Below are positions 1-5,695 of a DNA stretch of 6,905 bases, one piece after another (positions within the stretch are counted from its first letter, which is position 1; every line of letters begins with the position of its first letter). Both the position numbers and the translations under genes were made by a program. The notes below the pieces were generated by a model that made no database searches, had not been told where the DNA came from, and saw only the letters and a program-made list of their open reading frames with translations. The stretch comes from Candidatus Aminicenantota bacterium. Lineage in GTDB: Bacteria; Acidobacteriota; Aminicenantia; Aminicenantales; Aminicenantaceae. The stretch lies in the NCBI GenBank assembly GCA_004378665.1, contig SOIA01000347.1, positions 1 through 6,905 on the forward strand, written 5' to 3'.

Positions 1-159
1 TCGCTCTCCTCTTCGAGGAACCATGCCCGCTCGCCTCCGGATGGCTTCCGAACCAAATTGCCTGACTTCCAAAGAAATTGTCACGGAAATAAGGATGCTT
101 ACAGACCCCGACGGAGTTTGACTTTAAAACGTGCATATGCTACTTTTTTTCTTTAGGCC
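1..159. other. Upstream leader with no convincing gene
   Basis: No recognisable coding sequence or RNA gene is visible. One + frame stays open from the left edge to a TAG at 154-156, and another to a TGA at 119-121, but neither translation has recognisable protein character, so they may be chance or the tail of an upstream gene. A small hairpin (7-11 with 15-19, arms TCCTC and GAGGA) lies at the left edge. The ybgC thioesterase gene, which often precedes tolQ in proteobacteria, does not end convincingly here. The right end holds the candidate tolQ promoter described separately. Confidence 0.4.
118..146 (+). promoter_or_regulatory. Candidate sigma70 promoter for tolQRAB
   Basis: TTGACT at 118-123 matches the -35 consensus at five of six positions. 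It is followed by exactly 17 bp and TACTTT at 141-146, a weak -10 match (three of six) that is helped by a TG at 138-139, giving an extended -10 arrangement. The spacer contains the 8-bp palindrome GCATATGC (133-140). Transcription would be expected to start near 153, only about 7 bases before the tolQ ATG, so the leader would be nearly absent. The boxes are seen in the sequence; their use is inferred. Confidence 0.4.
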
Positions 160-819
160 ATGAATGTTTTCAAGCTCATAATTGATGCCAGTCTCGTTGT
201 GCAACTGGTCCTTCTTATCCTCATTTTCTTCTCAGTTTTTTCCTGGGCAGTCATTTTTTTTAAAAGAAAAACACTGAAGACCGCGTCCTTTCAATCTCAA
301 AAGTTTCTCAAAGTATTCCGTAGGAGCGGTGATCTGTCCGAGGTGAACAAGGCATCCAAAATATACCGAGCCAGCCCCGTCGCGGCTCTCTTCCAGGCTG
401 GATACAAAGAGCTGGCTCATCTCACCAAATCCAACCAGGGAATTTTGCCCCAGGATGGGCTCGAAAGCATAAACAGAGCTCTGGCAAGAGCATCCAACCA
501 GCAAATTTCCAGGCTGGAAACCATGATGAGCTTTCTTGCCACTACAGGCAGCGCAACTCCATTCATCGGCTTATTCGGTACAGTCTGGGGAATCATGAAC
601 GCCTTCTTGAATATCGAAGTTCAAAGATCGGCAAGCCTAGTGACCGTCGCTCCAGGAATCGCGGAAGCTCTGATCGCCACAGCTCTCGGTCTCTTTGCCG
701 CCATTCCGGCGGTCATTGCCTATAACTACTACCTCTACCGGATCAAAGACATCGTCACTGAAATTGAGGATTTTTCCCTCGAATTCTTGAGTATCGCGGA
801 AAGACTCTATGGCTCTTAA
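160..819 (+). CDS. tolQ: TolQ, proton-channel subunit of the Tol-Pal system
   Basis: TolQ is the inner-membrane subunit that, with TolR, uses the proton motive force to drive TolA. The 219-residue protein has three hydrophobic segments: about residues 12-34, 124-146 and 163-189, with a cytoplasmic loop between the first two. The MotA/TolQ/ExbB signature is clear: PFIGLFGTVWGIM at 134-146 and VAPGIAEALIATALGLFAAI at 163-182. Thr141 and Thr174 have the same 33-residue spacing as the channel threonines known in E. coli TolQ (145 and 178). The start is supported because MNVFKLIIDASLVVQL lines up with the E. coli N-terminus from its internal MNIL. There is no good Shine-Dalgarno sequence, only an AGG three bases before the ATG. 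ExbB is the alternative family; the tolR-tolA-tolB-pal neighbours decide for TolQ. Confidence 0.96.
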   Translation: MNVFKLIIDASLVVQLVLLILIFFSVFSWAVIFFKRKTLKTASFQSQKFLKVFRRSGDLSEVNKASKIYRASPVAALFQAGYKELAHLTKSNQGILPQDGLESINRALARASNQQISRLETMMSFLATTGSATPFIGLFGTVWGIMNAFLNIEVQRSASLVTVAPGIAEALIATALGLFAAIPAVIAYNYYLYRIKDIVTEIEDFSLEFLSIAERLYGS

Positions 820-1243
820 AACACCTCTTCTCAGGAGGCGCCAGCTCGGAACTTCTCTGTCCGAGATCAACGTCACCCCATTCGTGGATGTCATGCTCGT
901 CCTCCTGATCATCTTCATGGTCACAGCACCGATGATGCAAACCGGGATCGGGATCAGGCTTCCTCAGGCGGAAACGGAATCCGCTCCTTCAGAAGAAGGT
1001 TTAACATTGACCATTACGGAGGACAAATACATCCACATGGAGGATTCTGTCATCAACCAGTTTCTGCTGGAACAAAAATTAAGGGAATACTTCTACGGAA
1101 AAGAGAAGAAAATCGTTTTTATCCGAGGAGACGAGAATCTTCCCTACGGATTCATCATGCGCATCATGGATATCAGCAAAAAGGCCGGCATCGAACAGAT
1201 CGGGCTTATCACAAGGCCGTTGGAGCCTGAAAAAAAGGAATAA
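809..1243 (+). CDS. tolR: TolR, peptidoglycan-binding stator subunit of Tol-Pal
   Basis: TolR is a single-pass inner-membrane protein of the ExbD/TolR family (144 residues). A short basic cytoplasmic N-terminus (residues 1-14) is followed by the family hallmark EINVTPFVDVMLVLL (19-33) and a transmembrane helix at roughly 26-42. Asp27 is the counterpart of the proton-path aspartate (Asp23 in E. coli). The periplasmic domain ends in KKAGIEQIGLITRP (124-137), matching the C-terminal end of E. coli TolR. The gene starts 11 nt inside the end of tolQ, with GGAAAGA at 798-804 as ribosome-binding site, which suggests translational coupling. ExbD is the alternative name, but the operon context argues for TolR. 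Confidence 0.95.
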   Translation: MALKTPLLRRRQLGTSLSEINVTPFVDVMLVLLIIFMVTAPMMQTGIGIRLPQAETESAPSEEGLTLTITEDKYIHMEDSVINQFLLEQKLREYFYGKEKKIVFIRGDENLPYGFIMRIMDISKKAGIEQIGLITRPLEPEKKE

Positions 1244-1244
1244 A

Positions 1245-2054
1245 ATGACGGCGATCGCGCGAAGCAGTGTGGCGTTCAAAAGGGCAGTTGTCCTCTCTCT
1301 CACTGTCCATATGATTGTTCTCATCCTTGCTGTTCTTTCCCCGCGGCTGCCAAGACCCAAAAGCACAGAAATGATTCATTACGTGAGCGTCGTTTCCTTT
1401 TCAGGAGGAGGCGGTGGAGGAGGAGTTCAAACCGTTGACACACCTCTCCCCAAAAGAGAGACTCTCAGAGACCTCACCACTCCACAGAAAATCCAGCAAG
1501 AATCAACCTCCTCCTTCAGGTATCCGGTCGAAAAACCCAAAAAAGAAGAAAAACCAGAGACAGAAAAAAAAGCCGCGATTCAAAAATCCCAGCGGGCCAC
1601 ACAAAAGACTACTGAAGGAACGCCTTCCAAAGAGGGGGCCGCAAAGGGATCGGGGACTGGAAGCGGAGTCAGGATAGGCGAAGGCGGTTCAGGTGCCGGA
1701 GGGACAGGCACAGGAAGTGGAGCTGCCGCAGGATCTGAGTTTTCTTCCCAGATCGGTCTCTCCAATTTTCCCTACATCTACTATCTTCAGATCATCATCA
1801 ACAAAGTGTCGGGCAACTGGTTCACTTCTCTTGTCGATCCGGGAATCTCCGGAAATTTCCAGACTACAGTCCATTTTAAGATCCAAAAAAACGGCCAGGT
1901 CTCTGATTTAAAAATAGAGGAATCAAGCGGTATTCGATCTCTCGACATGTCTGCTCTCCGTGCTGTCCAGACATCAGCTCCTTTCCCTCCCTTACCAAGG
2001 GCCTACGAGGATGATTATCTCGGGATATACTTGATTTTCGAGCACTCCAAATGA
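1245..2054 (+). CDS. tolA: TolA-type energy transducer with TonB-like C-terminal domain
   Basis: By position and architecture this is the periplasm-spanning TolA of the complex (269 residues). It has one N-terminal membrane helix (about 13-31) containing SLTVH, i.e. Ser18-x3-His22, the SxxxH motif that TolA and TonB use to engage TolQ-TolR or ExbB-ExbD. A linker follows, with seven glycines at 54-60, a Lys/Glu/Pro stretch around 95-115 and a Gly/Ser/Thr-rich part around 132-164. Residues 175-269 form a TonB/TolA C-terminal domain, with a beta-strand pattern, a GQVSDLKIEESSG segment (217-229) and PFPPLPRAY (247-254 region). The linker is shorter than the long helical domain II of E. coli TolA, and the protein has no cysteine, whereas the enterobacterial C-domain carries a disulfide. 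AAGGA at 1235-1239 is the ribosome-binding site, and the gene begins 1 nt after the tolR stop. By similarity alone it could be named a TonB-family protein. Confidence 0.85.
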   Translation: MTAIARSSVAFKRAVVLSLTVHMIVLILAVLSPRLPRPKSTEMIHYVSVVSFSGGGGGGGVQTVDTPLPKRETLRDLTTPQKIQQESTSSFRYPVEKPKKEEKPETEKKAAIQKSQRATQKTTEGTPSKEGAAKGSGTGSGVRIGEGGSGAGGTGTGSGAAAGSEFSSQIGLSNFPYIYYLQIIINKVSGNWFTSLVDPGISGNFQTTVHFKIQKNGQVSDLKIEESSGIRSLDMSALRAVQTSAPFPPLPRAYEDDYLGIYLIFEHSK

Positions 2055-3340
2055 AAAAATCACTGATTCTGGTATGCACGATCCTTGTTGGCCTGGGAGC
2101 GGTCATCGTCTTTCCCCAACAGGAAGTCGTCATCAGTATAAAGGATGGGATGCCGGTCATCCCATTGGCTCTCCCTGAGTTCATCTCCCAGAGCACCGCA
2201 CCTGAGATAAAGTCATACGGAGAAAAGCTTCATCAAATCATCTCCGCCGATCTCGAATACAGCCGGGTTTTCCAGCTATTGCCCAAAAGCCATTACAGCT
2301 ACATAAGGTCTTTAAACCCGAAAAAAATCCATTTTAAGGACTGGGAATCCATTCAGGCCACGCTTCTGATGGTGGGCATACTTTCCGATAGCGAAAAAAA
2401 AGACTTTCTTTTCGAAGGAAAAGTCTACGATGTGAAGAGCGGTCGATTCATCTTCGGTAAACGCTATCAATCCGCTGAATCCCTTCTTCGCTTGGTCGCT
2501 CATAAGATGGCTGATGAAATCATGAAAATATACGGAGAAAGACCGATTTTCACCTCCAAAGTTGTCTATATATCAAACAGAGATGGAAACGATGAACTTT
2601 ACATGATGGATTACGACGGGGAAAACCAGACACGGTTGACATTCAATAAAATAGTCGACTACATGCCGGCTTGGTCGGTGGATGCGAAGAAAATCGCCTA
2701 CACCTCTTACAGAGGAACTGAAGCCGGATTATACATCTACAATCCCTATGAAGGAGTCAGAAAGGAAGTGACATCTTCAGGGACAAACTTTGCTCCTGCC
2801 TTTTCTCCTGATGGGAAAAAACTGGCTTTCTGTTCCACCGTCGAAGAGGGAAATTCAGAGATCTATGTCGCCAACAGTGCCGGCACAAACATAAAAAGAT
2901 TGACTTTCAATATTGCCATCGACACATCTCCCTCCTGGTCACCTAACGGCCGGGAGATCGCCTTTACCTCTGATAGGGGAGGAACTCCTCAGATCTACGT
3001 AATGGACGCGGAAGGTTCCAATGTCCGCAGAGTGAGTTTTGGAGGAAGTTACCATGATGCCCCCGCCTGGTCTCCGACTGGAGACAGAATTGCCTATGTC
3101 TCCCGGGTGGACCAGATATTCGATATTTACGTGCTGAATCTCAGGACGAACAAGATCATCAAGTTGACGGAGAGCAACGCCCGCAACGAATCTCCGACCT
3201 GGTCACCGAACGGTCGACACCTGATATTCTCTTCGAATCTCAGCGGTTCGATCCAGCTTTACACGATCGACTACGACAGTCTCAACCTGAAGCGCCTCAC
3301 TTCTAAGGGAAGCAATAAGCTTCCTGATTGGTCAAGATAA
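2051..3340 (+). CDS. tolB: TolB, periplasmic beta-propeller of Tol-Pal
   Basis: TolB is the soluble periplasmic component that contacts Pal and TolA (429 residues, a usual length). A Sec-type signal (MKK plus a hydrophobic core at about 4-21) is followed by EVVISIKDGMPVIPL (25-39), the position of the TolA-binding box in the mature N-terminus of E. coli TolB. The cleavage site is unclear because there is no neat AxA. The N-terminal alpha/beta domain covers about 25-160. From about 165 to the end there are PD40/WD40-like propeller repeats, with recurring W/FSPDG or WSPNG motifs (for example 250-255, 296-300, 340-344, 384-388), each preceded by an IYxxDxxGxNxxRLT-like segment. The start overlaps the tolA stop as ATGA and has no strong Shine-Dalgarno sequence, so translational coupling is likely. 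Confidence 0.95.
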   Translation: MKKSLILVCTILVGLGAVIVFPQQEVVISIKDGMPVIPLALPEFISQSTAPEIKSYGEKLHQIISADLEYSRVFQLLPKSHYSYIRSLNPKKIHFKDWESIQATLLMVGILSDSEKKDFLFEGKVYDVKSGRFIFGKRYQSAESLLRLVAHKMADEIMKIYGERPIFTSKVVYISNRDGNDELYMMDYDGENQTRLTFNKIVDYMPAWSVDAKKIAYTSYRGTEAGLYIYNPYEGVRKEVTSSGTNFAPAFSPDGKKLAFCSTVEEGNSEIYVANSAGTNIKRLTFNIAIDTSPSWSPNGREIAFTSDRGGTPQIYVMDAEGSNVRRVSFGGSYHDAPAWSPTGDRIAYVSRVDQIFDIYVLNLRTNKIIKLTESNARNESPTWSPNGRHLIFSSNLSGSIQLYTIDYDSLNLKRLTSKGSNKLPDWSR

Positions 3341-3435
3341 TCGGGTTGGAGGACCCCACTCCATGGATTCTACACGCGCAGAGAATTCACACTCGATGTC
3401 TTTGAATTCAGTGTTGGAAAAGTGGGAAAAGTTCT

Positions 3436-3461
3436 TGGCTATACATGTTGACATATAGCCA
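3436..3461. repeat. Inverted repeat over the pal -35 box (possible operator)
   Basis: TGGCTATA (3436-3443) and TATAGCCA (3454-3461) are perfect inverted arms of 8 bp. The centre also contains TGT-TG-ACA (3446-3453), a small dyad offset by the two bases CA at 3444-3445. The element covers the -35 hexamer (3448-3453) and the beginning of the spacer, a position where a bound repressor would block RNA polymerase. It could instead be a weak terminator for the tolQRAB transcript, as it is followed by ATTTTG, but the stem is AT-rich. I do not recognise the binding family. Confidence 0.5.
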
Positions 3462-3476
3462 TTTTGATTGTATAAG
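3448..3476 (+). promoter_or_regulatory. Strong sigma70 promoter for pal-cpoB-ssb
   Basis: A perfect -35 hexamer TTGACA (3448-3453), an exactly 17-bp spacer and TATAAG (3471-3476, five of six) form a near-consensus sigma70 promoter. Transcription should begin near 3483, leaving a leader of about 60 nt before pal. It sits in the only sizeable gap of the Tol-Pal locus, so pal, cpoB and ssb are probably transcribed independently of tolQRAB as well as by any read-through. Confidence 0.75.
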
Positions 3477-3494
3477 ATATAGAGATAAGGAAAG

Positions 3495-3519
3495 GCTCCC
3501 CTGAAAAAATCAGGAGAGC
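3495..3519 (+). promoter_or_regulatory. Leader hairpin upstream of pal
   Basis: GCTCCCCTGA (3495-3504) pairs with TCAGGAGAGC (3510-3519) around a five-A loop: nine pairs with one C-A mismatch. It is followed by an A-run rather than a T-run, so it is not a standard intrinsic terminator in the + direction. It would lie about 12 nt from the predicted 5' end and 14 nt before the ribosome-binding site. A role in mRNA stability or translation control is inferred from position only. Confidence 0.45.
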
Positions 3520-3532
3520 AAAAAATCAAACC

Positions 3533-3540
3533 TAAGGAGT
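3533..3540 (+). promoter_or_regulatory. Near-perfect ribosome-binding site of pal
   Basis: TAAGGAGT matches the anti-Shine-Dalgarno complement TAAGGAGG at all but its final base, and it stands 4-5 bases before the ATG at 3545. This is the strongest ribosome-binding site in the locus and fits an abundant lipoprotein. It fixes the pal start. Confidence 0.8.
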
Positions 3541-3544
3541 TGAA

Positions 3545-4123
3545 ATGAAAAAATTAGCTATCTTCTCTTTAGCTTTTCTACTTGTTTTCTCTTTTATGAT
3601 CTCCTGTAAGAAAAAAGTGGAGGAAGCTCCCCCGCCACCGCTCCCGGAACCGGTGCAAGAAGAACAGCCAGTGATTGAAGAGCAACCAGTGGTCGAAGAA
3701 GTCGAGGAAGAGCCAGTGGTCGAAGAACCCCAGCTCACTGAAGAAGAAATATACCTTCAGAAATCTCTCGATGAAATGAATGCCGAAGCTCCGATGGAAA
3801 TGATTTACTTTGATTTCGATAAGTACTTCATCCGGGATGATGCGAAACCCGTTCTTGAAGCCAACGCTGAGTGGCTCGAACAATTCGACTCTATCCAAAT
3901 CGTGATCGAAGGGCACTGCGACGAGAGAGGAACAGAGGAGTACAACCTCTCTCTGGGAGAGAAAAGAGCCAAAAGCACCCTTGATTATCTCGTCTCTCTT
4001 GGTATTTCCGCCGACAGAATCAAAATCATTTCCTACGGCAAAAGCCAGCCGATCGACCTCGAACACAACGAAGATGCCTGGCAGAAAAACAGGAGAGCTC
4101 AATCCAAGATTATCGGAAAATAG
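3545..4123 (+). CDS. pal: Pal, peptidoglycan-associated outer-membrane lipoprotein
   Basis: Pal anchors the outer membrane to peptidoglycan and is the outer-membrane end of the Tol-Pal system (192 residues). A lipoprotein signal ends in FMISC, giving a lipidated Cys21; Met at -3 is slightly unusual for a lipobox. Lys22-24 follow, then a Pro/Glu-rich tether (about 25-68) with PVIEE/PVVEE repeats. The OmpA-like domain covers about 84-190. It shows IYFDFDKYFIRDDA (87-100), the signature EGHCDERGTEEYNLSLGEKRA (122-142) and YGKSQPI (164-170). Asp126 and Arg141 occupy the positions that bind the diaminopimelate of peptidoglycan in this family, and NRRA (182-185) is the usual C-terminal element. An acidic, proline-rich tether is expected to be extended. 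cpoB starts 3 nt downstream. Confidence 0.96.
   Translation: MKKLAIFSLAFLLVFSFMISCKKKVEEAPPPPLPEPVQEEQPVIEEQPVVEEVEEEPVVEEPQLTEEEIYLQKSLDEMNAEAPMEMIYFDFDKYFIRDDAKPVLEANAEWLEQFDSIQIVIEGHCDERGTEEYNLSLGEKRAKSTLDYLVSLGISADRIKIISYGKSQPIDLEHNEDAWQKNRRAQSKIIGK
3668..3727 (+). repeat. In-frame direct repeats encoding the Pal tether
   Basis: The 15-base unit CCAGTGGTCGAAGAA occurs exactly at 3686-3700 and 3713-3727, with a diverged copy (CCAGTGATTGAAGAG) at 3668-3682. The start-to-start spacings are 18 and 27 bases, both multiples of three, so unit gain or loss would keep frame and only change the length of the Pro-Val-Glu tether between the lipid anchor and the peptidoglycan-binding domain. Confidence 0.75.
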
Positions 4124-4126
4124 TAT

Positions 4127-5011
4127 ATGAGCAAAAGGCTCATCGGGATATCACTTATCCTGCTTTTGCCGCTTGTCTCCGCAGGAACAGATAAAAAACA
4201 GAAGACTTACGAATTAATCTATAAAGACGTCCAGCTCCTCAGGCAGCAATTCCTGCAGCTGAAAAAACAGATTGATAAAAACACCGAGGACATCAATTTC
4301 ATCAAGGGACAGCTCGAAGAACTCCTGAAGCTGTCCAAGCTCCTCCAATCAGAACAGGCCAGTTTCAAGCAGGAACAGAGAAAAATCCCGGCTCAATCTC
4401 AAGTTTTCCTCGAAAAATTAGAGCTGATGAGCCTCCAACTCACAAAACTTTCCGAGGAACTGATTGAAATAAAGAGAGCCTCTCTCATCCCCTCAGGACA
4501 GACTGAAGAAAAATCAGCCAGCCAAGACGCAGAGTCCTCACCCCCCGAAAAAAAAGTAGCAGGACAAAAAGAAGAAGAACAACTCGATGAAGAGATTCCC
4601 ACCCCTCCCACGGCCATGCTGTCTCCAGCAGAAGTGTTCAACATGGCTTATTCAGACTACCGAAACGGAAATTTTGAGCTGGCCATTGATGGGTTCAAAA
4701 TGTACAAGGAACAATTCCCTGAAAGCCCTCTTGTCGATGATTCTCTGTATTGGATCGGGGAATGTTATTTCAGCCAGAAGAAGCATGAGGAAGCCATCGA
4801 ACAATTCAACGAACTGATCCTGAACTATTCCCGAGGAGACAAAATCCCCGCAGCTTATTTGAAAAAAGGACTCAGTCTTGCCGAGCTCGGGAAGAAAGAA
4901 GAGGCCCTGGCGGTTTTCAAGCTCCTGGTGAGCAAATATCCTCTTGAGGAAGAGACAAAGATCGCCCAACAAAAAATCAAGGAGTTGAAGTCAGAAAATG
5001 AGAGATATTAA
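4127..5011 (+). CDS. cpoB: CpoB (YbgF), periplasmic coiled-coil/TPR partner of Tol-Pal
   Basis: CpoB is the periplasmic protein that in E. coli links Tol-Pal with peptidoglycan synthesis during division. The 294-residue protein has a Sec signal (hydrophobic 5-18, VSAG with likely cleavage after Ala19). A long charged heptad region at about 28-116 is a predicted coiled coil, corresponding to the YbgF trimerisation part. A low-complexity Ser/Glu/Pro linker follows at about 120-165. Residues 166-287 hold TPR-like repeats: AEVFNMAYSDYRNGNFELAI (168-187), then a SLYWIGECYFSQKKHEEAI repeat and a third around 240-275 (AAYLKKGLSLAELGKKEEAL). The order pal-cpoB and the 3-nt gap support the name. The coiled coil looks longer than in E. 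coli CpoB. There is no strong ribosome-binding site (GGAAAA at 4115-4120), so it may depend on pal translation. Confidence 0.88.
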   Translation: MSKRLIGISLILLLPLVSAGTDKKQKTYELIYKDVQLLRQQFLQLKKQIDKNTEDINFIKGQLEELLKLSKLLQSEQASFKQEQRKIPAQSQVFLEKLELMSLQLTKLSEELIEIKRASLIPSGQTEEKSASQDAESSPPEKKVAGQKEEEQLDEEIPTPPTAMLSPAEVFNMAYSDYRNGNFELAIDGFKMYKEQFPESPLVDDSLYWIGECYFSQKKHEEAIEQFNELILNYSRGDKIPAAYLKKGLSLAELGKKEEALAVFKLLVSKYPLEEETKIAQQKIKELKSENERY

Positions 5012-5462
5012 CAGCCTCAATAAAGTCATCCTCATCGGCCGTCTTGGTCAAAATCCTGAGCTGAGGTATCTTCCTCAAACAGAAAGGGCTGTGGCAAAGT
5101 TCTCTCTCGCCACGAACGAACGTTACTACAAACCGGACACCACTGAATCTGACATTCGCGTCGAATGGCACCGCATCGTGACATGGGGAAAGCTGGCTGA
5201 ATTCTGTGAAAAATATCTGAACCAGGGGAAGCAAATATACCTTGAGGGGAAATTGCGAACCCGAACCTGGCAGGACAAAGACGGGAACAAAAGGTCGACG
5301 ACTGAGATTGAGGCCCAAAATATCGTCCTTCTCGGCAAGAGAGAGGATTTTGCAGAAAAGCAGCAGATCGAAGAACCAGAGTCCGCCCCTCCCGAATCTC
5401 CTGAGGAGAAGGCCCCGTCAAAAGATAAGGAGTGGGAAGACGAAGACGAGGTTCCGTTTTAA
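4998..5462 (+). CDS. ssb: Single-stranded DNA-binding protein SSB
   Basis: SSB coats single-stranded DNA in replication, repair and recombination. Of 154 residues, about 6-114 form the OB-fold: NKVILIGRLGQNPELRY (8-24), FSLATNERYY (35-44), EWHRIVTWGKLAEF (56-69) and YLEGKLRTRTW (81-91). Trp57 and Trp91 match the DNA-stacking tryptophans 54 and 88 of E. coli, and the Trp40 position appears to be Tyr43. An acidic, Pro-rich linker leads to a C-terminal tip DEDEVPF, the canonical partner-docking tail ending in Pro-Phe. The gene starts 14 nt inside the cpoB 3' end. The nearest Shine-Dalgarno sequence, AAGGAG at 4979-4984, is 13 bases from the ATG, longer than usual, so coupling to cpoB translation is likely. 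Finding ssb in this operon is unusual compared with E. coli. Confidence 0.95.
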   Translation: MRDINSLNKVILIGRLGQNPELRYLPQTERAVAKFSLATNERYYKPDTTESDIRVEWHRIVTWGKLAEFCEKYLNQGKQIYLEGKLRTRTWQDKDGNKRSTTEIEAQNIVLLGKREDFAEKQQIEEPESAPPESPEEKAPSKDKEWEDEDEVPF

Positions 5463-5498
5463 TTTTTAATAATTCGAATTCGATCGCATACTTTTCTT

Positions 5499-5554
5499 GA
5501 AGGGTTGTTCAGAAGCTCTGCATTCCACTAAGCGTGGTTCCTTCCCTTCTTTTT
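5499..5554 (+). terminator. Possible intrinsic terminator after ssb
   Basis: GAAGGG (5499-5504) can pair with CCCTTC (5544-5549), directly followed by five T (5550-5554). The 39-base interior holds a small hairpin (CCAC 5525-5528 with GTGG 5534-5537). The long interior makes this a weak terminator, but it lies where the ssb transcript should end. The rest of the 5463-5695 gap shows no convincing gene, RNA or promoter. It contains the AT-rich palindrome AATTCGAATT at 5471-5480. Confidence 0.3.
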
Positions 5555-5684
5555 CGTCCCGAATCGATCATCTAAAAAACAGAGGCTTCAGGAGAGAAGG
5601 GCTTTCACAAAACGCCAGGGGTTGCGGGCAATCCCAGACTGAACTCCCAGAAAAAGGGATGGTTATCACAAATCCAATCGATAT

Positions 5685-5690
5685 GAGGAG
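5685..5690 (+). promoter_or_regulatory. Ribosome-binding site of the cupin gene
   Basis: GAGGAG stands five bases before the ATG at 5696. It is a good Shine-Dalgarno sequence and decides the start against a longer reading frame from a TTG near 5497, whose upstream translation has no recognisable protein character. Confidence 0.7.
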
Positions 5691-5695
5691 TATCC

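Noticed and set aside
1..60. Possible tRNA, SRP RNA or tmRNA end at the left edge
   Set aside because: No T-arm GGTTCGA with matching stem, no CCA end and no SRP loop motif on either strand.
1403..1424. GGA/GGC-rich tract as a structural DNA element (G-quadruplex-like)
   Set aside because: It encodes the Gly7 run of TolA and lacks the separated G-triplets expected of a quadruplex; coding explains it.
3347..3363. Small hairpin (TGGAG with CTCCA) seven bases after the tolB stop
   Set aside because: Only five pairs and no T-run follows, so it is not a convincing terminator.
3383..3409. Inverted GAATTCA / TGAATTC pair in the tolB-pal gap
   Set aside because: Seven AT-rich pairs with a 13-base loop and no T-run. 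Probably chance, since GAATTC is itself a palindrome.
3578..4102. Long - strand open frame (174 codons) opposite pal
   Set aside because: It is the mirror of a clearly coding gene with Pal motifs. The length follows from the codon bias of pal.
5612..5659. GC-rich short hairpins before the cupin gene, considered as a riboswitch
   Set aside because: Stems of only 4-6 pairs and no conserved riboswitch core motif recognised.
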